From: Fodinibacter sp038330415
Lineage (GTDB): Bacteria; Actinomycetota; Actinomycetes; Actinomycetales; Dermatophilaceae
Length of the DNA stretch: 9,677 nucleotides
NCBI GenBank assembly: GCA_038330415.1
Contig: JBBQNZ010000153.1
Location: 1 to 9,677 of the forward strand
Direction of reading: 5' to 3'
Shown here: one piece after another, positions 1-7,037 of the stretch
Numbering within the stretch: position 1 is the first letter of the stretch
Layout of the letters: every line of letters starts with the position of its first letter
The notes under the pieces: generated by a model
The model's database searches: none
What the model saw: only the letters and a program-made list of their open reading frames with translations
Told to the model about the DNA's origin: nothing
Position numbers and translations under genes: made by a program

Positions 1-223
1 CCTGCTCGACCCGCAGGTCACCGCCCTTGACCTCGACGACGACCACGCCGGTGTCGGGCATCAGCACGATGAGGTCGAGCTCGTGGTCCTTCTTCTCGTC
101 GGTGAGCCGCACGTTGGCCAGCACCGTCCAGTCGTCGTGCCCCTGCTTGAGCAGGGTCCCCCACACCTCCCGCTCGGACTCGGTCGCGAACTGAGGGTCC
201 CCCGGGATGCCGTGTGCCGTCAC
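1..223 (-). CDS. NERD-domain protein, N-terminal part (runs off left edge)
   Basis: The minus-strand frame is open from a GTG at 223 to the window edge and gives 74 codons. It shows the NERD (nuclease-related) pattern: an early E-x-E-R-E-V-W segment (residues 15-21), then N-V-R-L-T-D (37-42), H-E-L-D-L-I-V-L (47-54), and V-V-V-V-E-V-K-G (60-67). Asp50, Glu64 and Lys66 form the D...ExK arrangement of the restriction-endonuclease-like fold. In actinobacteria such N-terminal NERD domains are often fused to a UvrD-like or DEAD/DEAH helicase, but that part lies outside the window, so the fusion is inference. The start is uncertain. An in-frame GTG at 250 would add nine residues, an in-frame stop lies at 254-256, and neither GTG has a Shine-Dalgarno. 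A weak CACGAT six bases before GTG 223 could allow leaderless translation. The gene follows jetD in the same direction after 193 bases. Confidence 0.8.
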   Translation of the reverse strand, partial: MTAHGIPGDPQFATESEREVWGTLLKQGHDDWTVLANVRLTDEKKDHELDLIVLMPDTGVVVVEVKGGDLRVEQ

Positions 224-416
224 CCGTGCATCGTGGCAGGTGGCACCCACATCTCAGCGGGTGCTTGAGCAGATGCCGGCATGCGCTCGCTCACGTCCGC
301 CTGCCGCCCAAGGACCACAGCGGTTCGTCGATCGAGCCCGTTGTCGGGATGCCAGCTGCGACACTGGCGACCTTCCGAGGTCGGAGCAGCTCGACCTCAC
401 GACTCGTCGCACCCCC
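224..416. other. Intergenic gap between jetD and the NERD gene
   Basis: No convincing gene lies here. On the minus strand it holds, in order, a 7-bp stem just after jetD (377-398), a 5-bp stem GCCAG/CTGGC with an 8-base loop (351-368), and a perfect 10-base palindrome ATGCCGGCAT (273-282) about 50 bases before the NERD start. The gap is long enough to hold a terminator and a separate promoter for the NERD gene, but I cannot identify a strong -10/-35 pair. Confidence 0.5.
377..398 (-). terminator. Candidate hairpin terminator after jetD
   Basis: GAGGTCG and CGACCTC form a perfect 7-bp inverted repeat around an 8-base loop, beginning about 18 bases past the jetD stop. No U-tract follows. That is common for actinobacterial terminators but makes the call weak. 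It could instead be a 3' stabilising hairpin. Confidence 0.35.
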
Positions 417-1694
417 CTACAGGGAGGCCAGGAGGTCGTCGAGGACTGCCTCCTCGTGTACCGCGACGCCCCGCCGCCGCATGGCTGCACCGAGCTCGTC
501 ATCCCAGGCCGGCTCGACGACGCGCGGACCGAGGGGCAGCGCCCCGGGCGCCGCCTCGTAGTCGTGCACCGACATCCGCCACGGCCTGGCACCCCACCGG
601 GCTGCAGCGTCATTGGTCATCGCGACGCCCGGCCAGTCGAAGTCGCCGTGGTAGAGCAGGCGGGTCCTCGACGAGCCCAGCGTCGCGAGCACGTGCTGCG
701 TGACAAGGTTCGGCCGACCACTGGTGCACACCACTCCGAGGTCGTCGACCTCCGCCTCCGCGATGGCTTCGAGGACGCGGGGGTTCTCGCAGACGAGGAT
801 TCGACGGCCGCCGTCGACACGCAGCCCCGCCCGGACCTGCCACCACGTGAGATGGAAGGGCATCGACGTGTCGAGCGGCACCGGGCGGCCGTCGGCATCC
901 GTGGACCGGACCGAGAGGTGCCACACCAGGCAGGTGGCCGAGACCGAGTCCGACAGCACCCCGATCTCGGCCCACGTGGCGCGGCGTGAGAACGCGTCGC
1001 TGGGGACGTCGAGACCTCGTGCGACGCAGATGGCCCGGAGCACGTAGACTCCCAGCCGCCGGTCGTCGTCGAGCGCGTGCGCGTCGTGACACATGACCGC
1101 CGCGAGGTCGGCCCGCGCTACCGGCGCTGGCGGCGACCCAGCGAGCGCACCCCGCCGGGACCACAGCACCTCGAGCGCCGACGTCACCGTCGCCGCGGGG
1201 TCGTCGTCCCGGCCGAGGTTGCCGTCGCGGCGCAACCGCGCCAGCCACGGGTCCACCCACGGCCAGTCGACCTCTGGGTGGTCGGCGAGCCAGCGCTCCG
1301 CCGCCTCCCGAGGAGCGGCCGCCCGCGCCTGGCCCTCCCGCGCCGCCGCTCGACGGTCCACGAGCGGACGCCCGGCCACCAACGCGCAGGCCTCCGCCAG
1401 GCCCAGACCGGCTCGCTCGCCCAGCCGTGCGTCGAGGGCCGCGAGGTCGATGGCCACCCGCTCGGCCGTGACGGGCCGGCCCAGCAGGTCACCGACCGAG
1501 TGTCGCTCGGCTCGGTCCAGGCCGCGCAGGACGACCCGGCCCTCGGCGACCAGGCCGCGACGCTCCAGCCGGTCGCAGATCGTCAGCCACACTCCGGCGA
1601 GGTCGGGGACGCGCCACCAGAGGTCAGGCCCGGGCGCGACCGGAGACACACCGGGCTCGGCCGCATCGTGCGACGCACCCGGCCGGGCCGTCAC
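417..1694 (-). CDS. jetD: JetD: Wadjet Toprim nuclease subunit (TIGR02679, DUF2399 family)
   Basis: This 425-residue protein is the nuclease of the Wadjet complex, expected to cleave closed circular DNA after JetABC extrudes it. The N-terminal half (about residues 15-250) is the family-specific arm domain, with a conserved-looking L-L-G-R-P segment. The C-terminal part is the Toprim-like DUF2399 domain: Glu303 in V-C-E-N-P and the metal-binding pair Asp351/Asp353 in Y-H-G-D-F-D-W-P-G-V. These are the glutamate and DxD expected for Toprim metal-dependent strand cleavage, as in topoisomerase VI A subunits. I chose GTG at 1694 because its GTGA overlaps the jetC TGA stop by four bases, which suggests translational coupling. 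The frame is open much further upstream, but only as a GC-rich shadow of jetC. The length fits the family and all catalytic residues are present, so it looks active. The stop is TAG at 417-419. Confidence 0.93.
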   Translation of the reverse strand: MTARPGASHDAAEPGVSPVAPGPDLWWRVPDLAGVWLTICDRLERRGLVAEGRVVLRGLDRAERHSVGDLLGRPVTAERVAIDLAALDARLGERAGLGLAEACALVAGRPLVDRRAAAREGQARAAAPREAAERWLADHPEVDWPWVDPWLARLRRDGNLGRDDDPAATVTSALEVLWSRRGALAGSPPAPVARADLAAVMCHDAHALDDDRRLGVYVLRAICVARGLDVPSDAFSRRATWAEIGVLSDSVSATCLVWHLSVRSTDADGRPVPLDTSMPFHLTWWQVRAGLRVDGGRRILVCENPRVLEAIAEAEVDDLGVVCTSGRPNLVTQHVLATLGSSRTRLLYHGDFDWPGVAMTNDAAARWGARPWRMSVHDYEAAPGALPLGPRVVEPAWDDELGAAMRRRGVAVHEEAVLDDLLASL

Positions 1695-4600
1695 GCTCCC
1701 ACCGCCGAGAGCTGGTGCCCGTCCCAGCGGTGTTGGTACTGGGCGATGCCGCGCTCCCCCGGGCTGCGCAGCGCCTCGTAGATGGCCAACCGCGGCACGG
1801 TCGGGTGCGTCCCCCACAGCCGCTCGCTGGTGATGACGAAGTCGAGGTCGAGCTGGACGAGCAGGCCGAACAGCAAGGGATGGGTGCGCACGTCGATCTT
1901 GGGGAAGGCGTCGTCGAGCAGCACGAAGCGCGGCGCGTGCGGAGCCGCCCCGGCCACCGAGGTGAAGTGCGCCGCGGCCGCGGCGAACAGCGGCAGGTAG
2001 CACAGCACCTTCTGCTCGCCCTGCGACAGGGCGGTGCGGCGCTGGAGGTCGCGCCAGTCGCCGGTCTCGGGCCGGTGGTACTGCACGGTGAACGCATTCC
2101 ACTGGCGGTAGTCGAGTGCCCTCGCGAGGTGCACGGCATATGACTCCTCCGGTGACTCGGCACGGGAGGCGTCGATGAGGCGGTGCAGGCTGTCGCGCAG
2201 CTCGCCCTTCTCGTCCGGGAGCAGCGACCCGAGCGGCTGGCGCAGCAGCTCGACCGCCCGCCGCGCCTCGGGCGCGAGGTCGTCGCGCAGCTTCCACCGC
2301 AGCCGCACCCGGATGCCCTGCGAGGTGGTGACCCCGCGCAGCTGCTCGTTCATCGCTTCGACGAGGTCGTCGGACTTGCGGCGCACTGCGCGCAGCGCCT
2401 CGCCGAGCTGACCGAGCACGTGGTCCTCGAAGAGCTTGCGCTCGCGCGTGGTGAGCAGCTCGCGGTCGCGCGCCACGGCGGTGGCGAGCCGGTCGTGCAA
2501 CCGGAGGACGGGGAGGTCGCCGCCGTCGTCACGGCCGACGACGACGAGCACGCCACCGTCCTCGAAGTGTCGGGGCTCGTAGGCCGCGGCGTCGCTGCTC
2601 TGCAGCGCTGTGGCCCCCTGCAGCACCGCGTTGCGGATGCGCCCGGCGTCGCCGTCGACACCGAGCTTGGCGACCACATCGCGCACTTCCTTTAACGACA
2701 GGCCGGCCAACCGGCCCGGAGCAGCCGACGGGTCGTCCTGCGCCACAGCATCGTCCGAGCCGGTGGGCACCGGGTGGAGCAGGCCCGCGAGGCTCTCGGG
2801 GAAGCCGGCGACATCGTCGAGAGCGGCGAGCGAGGCCCGGGCCACGTCGACCTCGGGGCGAGCCTGCTCGACCCGCTCGTCGGCGGCCCTCGTCGCCTCG
2901 CCGAGCGCGCCGGCGCGCCCGGTGAGGTCGTCGTGCCGTGCGCCGAGGTCGCGGATGCCGCGACCGTGCTCGTCGATGTCGTGCCGCAGGCTCGCCAACC
3001 GCAGCTCGAGCTCGCGCACGCCCTCTCCCTCGGCGTCGAGCAGCAGGGCGTGCTCGGCGTGCTGGGTCGCCCACTGCGACTGCGCGAAGGCGGCGGCCTC
3101 GTCGAGCTCGGCGTGCTCGTCGGCGTCGGATCGCGCCTCACCGGCCAGCCGCTCCCACCGTCCGAGGTCGCGGGTGGCGGCATCGACGGTGCGGGCGTGC
3201 TCGTCGACGACGACCCGGAGGTCCGCAAGGCGCCCCGCACGCGCTCGCAGCCCGTCGTCGGTGACCGGGAGCTCATGGGTCGCGGCGAGGGCTTCGAGGT
3301 GGCGCCGGCTCATGGCGGCCTCCGCGCGGAGTTCCCGGGCGGCGGACGCGACCTCGCCGAGCTCTGCCTCGGTGCGGGCCAGCACGGTCTCGCGCTCCTC
3401 GGCCGCGGCGCAGGCTCGCACGAGCGCCTCGTGGCTGGGCTGGCCGGCCAGCCACTCGCCGATCACGTCGAGCCGCCCCTGCGCCAGCCGTCGTCGCTCC
3501 TCCGCGGCAGCGGCGCGCCCGGTGGCGTCGCCGATCTGTGCGTCGAGCTCGGCGAGCCGCCGGCGGCGCTCCGCCTCACGGGCACCCGCGCCGATGAACT
3601 GGGCGACCTCCTTGGTCGTGCGCCCGTGCAGCGGGCCGGCCATCCACGACCCGTCGGTGCCGACGGACACCGGTGGACGCCGAGCAGGGTCCAGCGCAGG
3701 TGATCCGTCGACGAGACCGATCCGGTCGAGCAGGTCACGCACCGCCCCGACCGCCACACCCGCCGACTCGGCGCCGGCGGAGTCTGGTGCGAGGACGGCC
3801 GCCACCGTGGGCCCGGCCGGGCCGTCAGGCGGCGTACCGGCCGAGGATCCCGCGGACAGCTGTGCGTCGAGCAGGGCGGCGTCGACCCGGCCGTCGGGGT
3901 GCACCCAGGCGTCGAGCAGCCCGGCGCCCTCGAGCGCGGCTTCGAGCCCGGCCCGCTCGGCCGCGCCGAGGTCCCCCGCGAAGTCGACGAGGCGCCAGAA
4001 CGGTGCACCGGGTCGGCCTTCGCGCGGGTCTCGGTGCCACACCGGCGCGGCTGGGTGAGGGTCAGCTTGTGCCGCAACGGCATTCCGGCGTCGGTTGAGG
4101 TCGGCGACCTCGGTGTTCGCGTCGTCGCGGTCGGCGCTCGCCCGGCCCACCTCGGTGGTGTGGGCCGTCAGCTCGTCGTCGACAGCGCGCCGGGCGAGCG
4201 CGCCGAGACTGGGGAGGTTGTCGGCGTCGAGCGCGGGCGGCTCGCCACCGACGCCCCCGAGCCACCAGGCCGACACGGCGTCGCGGAAGGCCTGCTCCTG
4301 CGTCGCGGCGTCGGCGTTCGCCAGGTCGAGCAGGTCACGGGCGGTGTCGGTGCGGGCCTGTGCGTCGGTCTCGCGGCGGCCGGCCTCGTCGGCCACGCGC
4401 CGGGCCGCGACGGACGCGTCCAGCGCGTCGCGGACGATGGTGAGCGCCGCCTGCCGCTGCACGACCGAGCTGTCGGCGGCGGCCAACCACTCGTGGGTCG
4501 CCGCCAGCGCGGAGTCGAGCGGCGCCGCGGCCGAGGCGTCTTCCCAGACGAGCAGGCCACCGGGTCGGGCGAGCACCGCTGTCGTGGCGAGCAGCTGCGC

Positions 4601-5809
4601 GCGCGTGTCGATGCCGGCATCTGCGAGGCCGCGAGCGACGTCGCCGACCCCGGCGGCGAGGACGCCGAGGCGGTCAGTGAGGGCCGTCGCCTCCCCCTGT
4701 GCCGCGGCGGCGCTGCGACCGGCGCGACCGGCCGCGATGTCACGGTGCCGCCCCGCGTCGCCGGCACGCGCCTCGAGCGCCTCCACGGTGAGCGCCATCT
4801 GCCGCAGGGTGGCCCGGGCCCGGGCCTGCGGCCCGGACTCCAGCGCGGCGATCGTGCGCCGGACCGAGTCGAGCGCCGCCTGGGCGTCACGCCGGTGCCG
4901 GGACACCGTGTCGAGCTCGGCCCGCACGTGCGCCAGCTCGGTGCTGGTGCGCCGCTGGTCGGCGACGGCCGCACGTAACCGGCCGTCTGCGTCGAGCAGC
5001 GCCTGACCCCGGTCGAGCAGCACCGTGCGGGCGTAGGTGCGGTACACCTCGACGAAGCGGCCGAGCGCCTCGGCCGCCCGGGCCCGTGCCTCGATCTGCT
5101 CGCCGAACGCCTCGAGCTCGTCGAACGTCGAACCGGCCGTGCGCAACGCGGCATCGTCGAGCTGGGGCAGGGCGTTGACGAGCTGCTCGGCGAGCCGTCG
5201 CGGGTCGATGTCCTCGCCGACCTGGGGCTGGCGCAGCCAGTAGATGAGGCGGAGCAGGTCGTCGTACTGGTCGGCAGGCAACCCGAAGAGCAGGCGGCCG
5301 ACGTGCTCGCGGTAGCGGTCTGCGCTGACGAAGAAGCTGCCGCGGCCGTCGGCGAGGTCGGCTTCGAGCTGCTGGCGGCTGCGAGGGCCGGCGTCGTCCT
5401 CGAGCACCAGCCCCTCACCGACGCGGTGTGGTGACGTGAAGAACCAGGCACTCGCTGCTCTCGCGGCCTGCGTGGCGCGGATGCCGACGCCGCACGTCAG
5501 CGTCTGGCGCTCGCCATCCGCCGTGGTCCGCGAGAACTCGACCCAGACGTATCCGGTGCGGGCCTGGCCCTCGTAGCCGTCGAGCATGAGCCAGAGCAGG
5601 CTCGTGTGGTGGCGGCCGGATGCCGTGAGCCGCGCCTTGTCGCCGTCGATGGCGAACGGCAGCAGCATCTCCATGGTCTTGGACTTGCCCGCCCCGTTGG
5701 CGCCGCGCAGCAGGAGCCGGCCGTCGGCGAGCTCGAACACCTGACGGTCGTACTGCCACACGTTGAGCACGCCGCAGCGGTCGAGCCGGTAGCGCAGCGG
5801 GTCAGTCAT
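1691..5809 (-). CDS. jetC: JetC: Wadjet SMC-like ATPase (TIGR02680 family)
   Basis: This 1372-residue SMC-like protein is the motor that binds ATP and drives DNA loop extrusion with JetA and JetB. The N-terminal head has Walker A G-A-N-G-A-G-K-S at 36-43 (Lys42). A first long coiled-coil region, rich in Ala, Arg, Glu and Asp, covers roughly 225-590. A globular hinge-like section follows at about 590-745, including F-W-R-L-V-D-F and a G-L-L-D-A-W-V segment. A second coiled-coil region runs to about 1090, then the C-terminal head with signature L-S-Q-G-E-Q (1261-1266) and Walker B F-V-L-L-D-D-A-F (Asp1299, Asp1300). The usual SMC catalytic glutamate is Asp1300 here. The length matches the roughly 1350-residue family. 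ATG 5809 was chosen because the N-terminus then matches the family, and it overlaps the jetB stop by eight bases; the open frame before it is a jetB shadow. Leu278 and Leu1039 are encoded by rare TTA. Confidence 0.95.
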   Translation of the reverse strand: MTDPLRYRLDRCGVLNVWQYDRQVFELADGRLLLRGANGAGKSKTMEMLLPFAIDGDKARLTASGRHHTSLLWLMLDGYEGQARTGYVWVEFSRTTADGERQTLTCGVGIRATQAARAASAWFFTSPHRVGEGLVLEDDAGPRSRQQLEADLADGRGSFFVSADRYREHVGRLLFGLPADQYDDLLRLIYWLRQPQVGEDIDPRRLAEQLVNALPQLDDAALRTAGSTFDELEAFGEQIEARARAAEALGRFVEVYRTYARTVLLDRGQALLDADGRLRAAVADQRRTSTELAHVRAELDTVSRHRRDAQAALDSVRRTIAALESGPQARARATLRQMALTVEALEARAGDAGRHRDIAAGRAGRSAAAAQGEATALTDRLGVLAAGVGDVARGLADAGIDTRAQLLATTAVLARPGGLLVWEDASAAAPLDSALAATHEWLAAADSSVVQRQAALTIVRDALDASVAARRVADEAGRRETDAQARTDTARDLLDLANADAATQEQAFRDAVSAWWLGGVGGEPPALDADNLPSLGALARRAVDDELTAHTTEVGRASADRDDANTEVADLNRRRNAVAAQADPHPAAPVWHRDPREGRPGAPFWRLVDFAGDLGAAERAGLEAALEGAGLLDAWVHPDGRVDAALLDAQLSAGSSAGTPPDGPAGPTVAAVLAPDSAGAESAGVAVGAVRDLLDRIGLVDGSPALDPARRPPVSVGTDGSWMAGPLHGRTTKEVAQFIGAGAREAERRRRLAELDAQIGDATGRAAAAEERRRLAQGRLDVIGEWLAGQPSHEALVRACAAAEERETVLARTEAELGEVASAARELRAEAAMSRRHLEALAATHELPVTDDGLRARAGRLADLRVVVDEHARTVDAATRDLGRWERLAGEARSDADEHAELDEAAAFAQSQWATQHAEHALLLDAEGEGVRELELRLASLRHDIDEHGRGIRDLGARHDDLTGRAGALGEATRAADERVEQARPEVDVARASLAALDDVAGFPESLAGLLHPVPTGSDDAVAQDDPSAAPGRLAGLSLKEVRDVVAKLGVDGDAGRIRNAVLQGATALQSSDAAAYEPRHFEDGGVLVVVGRDDGGDLPVLRLHDRLATAVARDRELLTTRERKLFEDHVLGQLGEALRAVRRKSDDLVEAMNEQLRGVTTSQGIRVRLRWKLRDDLAPEARRAVELLRQPLGSLLPDEKGELRDSLHRLIDASRAESPEESYAVHLARALDYRQWNAFTVQYHRPETGDWRDLQRRTALSQGEQKVLCYLPLFAAAAAHFTSVAGAAPHAPRFVLLDDAFPKIDVRTHPLLFGLLVQLDLDFVITSERLWGTHPTVPRLAIYEALRSPGERGIAQYQHRWDGHQLSAVGA

Positions 5810-7037
5810 CGTTACGCACCCCCACGTCGAACAAGGACACCTCGCCCGTGCCGGACCGCTCGACGAGCACGGGTGCCGGCGCATAGCGGCAGGCCGCCGC
5901 GTGCACCTCGAGCACGGCGGTGCCGGCCTCCGACGACGCGTGCCGGACGAGGCCGAACGAGACGAGCAGCGCCAGCGCGTCGGTCACGGCTCGTTCGGGG
6001 TCCTCGCGCTGGTCGCGGCGCAGCGCCTCGGCCCACCGCTCGAGCACCTCCCGGCACCGGGTCCACGCCCGGTCGAGGGGGATGGCGCGCCACGGCTCGC
6101 CGGGAGCGGCACCGGTGCGGACGGCATCCGCGAGCGCCTCGAGGCACAGCAGGGCGAGGTGCCGGGTGCCGCCGCGGCCAGGGAACTGCTCGTCGCTGAC
6201 CTCGTCGTCGGGGTCGATGGCGACGGCGCCCTCAGCGCGCAGCTCGACGTGCAGGCCGAACCGGTCGCGGAACCACTCGCTCTCGCGGTTGCGGTTGCGG
6301 CGCCACCAGTCAGCGTGCTCCTCGGGCAGGTCGGCGACGGTGAGGACGGGCGACTCGAGGAGCCGGCGGCGGACCGCGACGCGAGCGCCGCCAACTGCGG
6401 ACGGCAGGGACGCGACGTCGAGGAGCTCGTCAGGCGAACGCGCCGACCCGAGGGGCGCGGCGACGAGCAGCGTGAGGAGGTCGCGGCGCACGTCGAGGAG
6501 GGACTGGGTGCGCTTGTCGGCCCAGTGCTCGAGGTCGCCGTCGCGCTCGCTGAGCACGCCGAGATCGATCAGGGCGGCGAGCGCGGCGTGCAGCGCACGG
6601 CGGTCCGAGATGCCGTCGAGGTCGACGTCGACACCTGCGTCGACGGCGGCCGAGCGCACCTGGGCGACCAGCTCGTCGACGAGCAGCTGGGTGCGAGACC
6701 GGGTGAGTGCCGCGAGCACGAGGCAGAGCAGCGCGTAGGTGCGCGGGGTGAAGGGGGTACCCGAGCGCCGGCGCGCCGGGCGCGTCGCGTCGCGCCCGAG
6801 CCCGGCCTTGTAGAGCCGGGCCCCGCTGGGGTCGACCTGAAGGCGGTATCCGGTGCCGTCGGCGAAGAGCCGGGTGAGCTCGGCCTGATGGCGGCGAACG
6901 GCGCGGAGCACGGTGGCGTTGCTCGGCCCCGAGGGCACGAGCGGGTGACGTAGGAGGTGCCGCGCCGCCATGACCCGCTCGGCGACCTCGCCCGGGTCCT
7001 CGGCGAGCGGGGGGCGTTCGACGGTGGCCGGCCTCAC
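5802..7037 (-). CDS. jetB: JetB: Wadjet KITE-like subunit (TIGR02678, DUF2398 family)
   Basis: This 411-residue protein corresponds to the MukE/KITE-type winged-helix subunit that binds the JetA kleisin and the JetC heads. Family-like segments include L-L-R-H-P-L-V at 28-34, the R-R-x-S/G-T-P-F-T-P-R-T-Y block around residues 90-101, and, in the second half, F-G-L-H-V-E-L-R-A-E-G followed by D-E-Q-F-P-G-R-G-G-T-R-H. There is no signal peptide or membrane span. The start is GTG at 7037: its GTGA overlaps the jetA TGA stop by four bases, and a GAGGGGG Shine-Dalgarno lies seven bases upstream. The frame stays open back to 7550, but that part is a shadow of jetA and has no family-like sequence. 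The stop at 5802 overlaps the jetC start, so the gene is tightly coupled on both sides. Confidence 0.92.
   Translation of the reverse strand: MRPATVERPPLAEDPGEVAERVMAARHLLRHPLVPSGPSNATVLRAVRRHQAELTRLFADGTGYRLQVDPSGARLYKAGLGRDATRPARRRSGTPFTPRTYALLCLVLAALTRSRTQLLVDELVAQVRSAAVDAGVDVDLDGISDRRALHAALAALIDLGVLSERDGDLEHWADKRTQSLLDVRRDLLTLLVAAPLGSARSPDELLDVASLPSAVGGARVAVRRRLLESPVLTVADLPEEHADWWRRNRNRESEWFRDRFGLHVELRAEGAVAIDPDDEVSDEQFPGRGGTRHLALLCLEALADAVRTGAAPGEPWRAIPLDRAWTRCREVLERWAEALRRDQREDPERAVTDALALLVSFGLVRHASSEAGTAVLEVHAAACRYAPAPVLVERSGTGEVSLFDVGVRNDD

Noticed and set aside
207..989. Plus-strand open frame across the jetD-NERD gap and jetD
   Set aside because: It is mostly antisense to the Toprim domain of jetD, and its Arg/Pro-rich sequence shows no recognisable domain.
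1695..2297. Upstream extension of the jetD frame
   Set aside because: It overlaps the jetC ATPase head in another frame and is Arg/Ala/Pro-rich without family similarity. GTG 1694 with the 4-base overlap is the better start.
2610..4058. Plus-strand open frame of 482 codons opposite jetC
   Set aside because: It is almost entirely Ser, Arg, Ala and Pro, as expected of a shadow of coiled-coil codons; it has no family-like motif.
3899..4978. Plus-strand open frame of 359 codons opposite jetC
   Set aside because: It is antisense to the conserved SMC-like protein, and its composition and lack of motifs mark it as a shadow.
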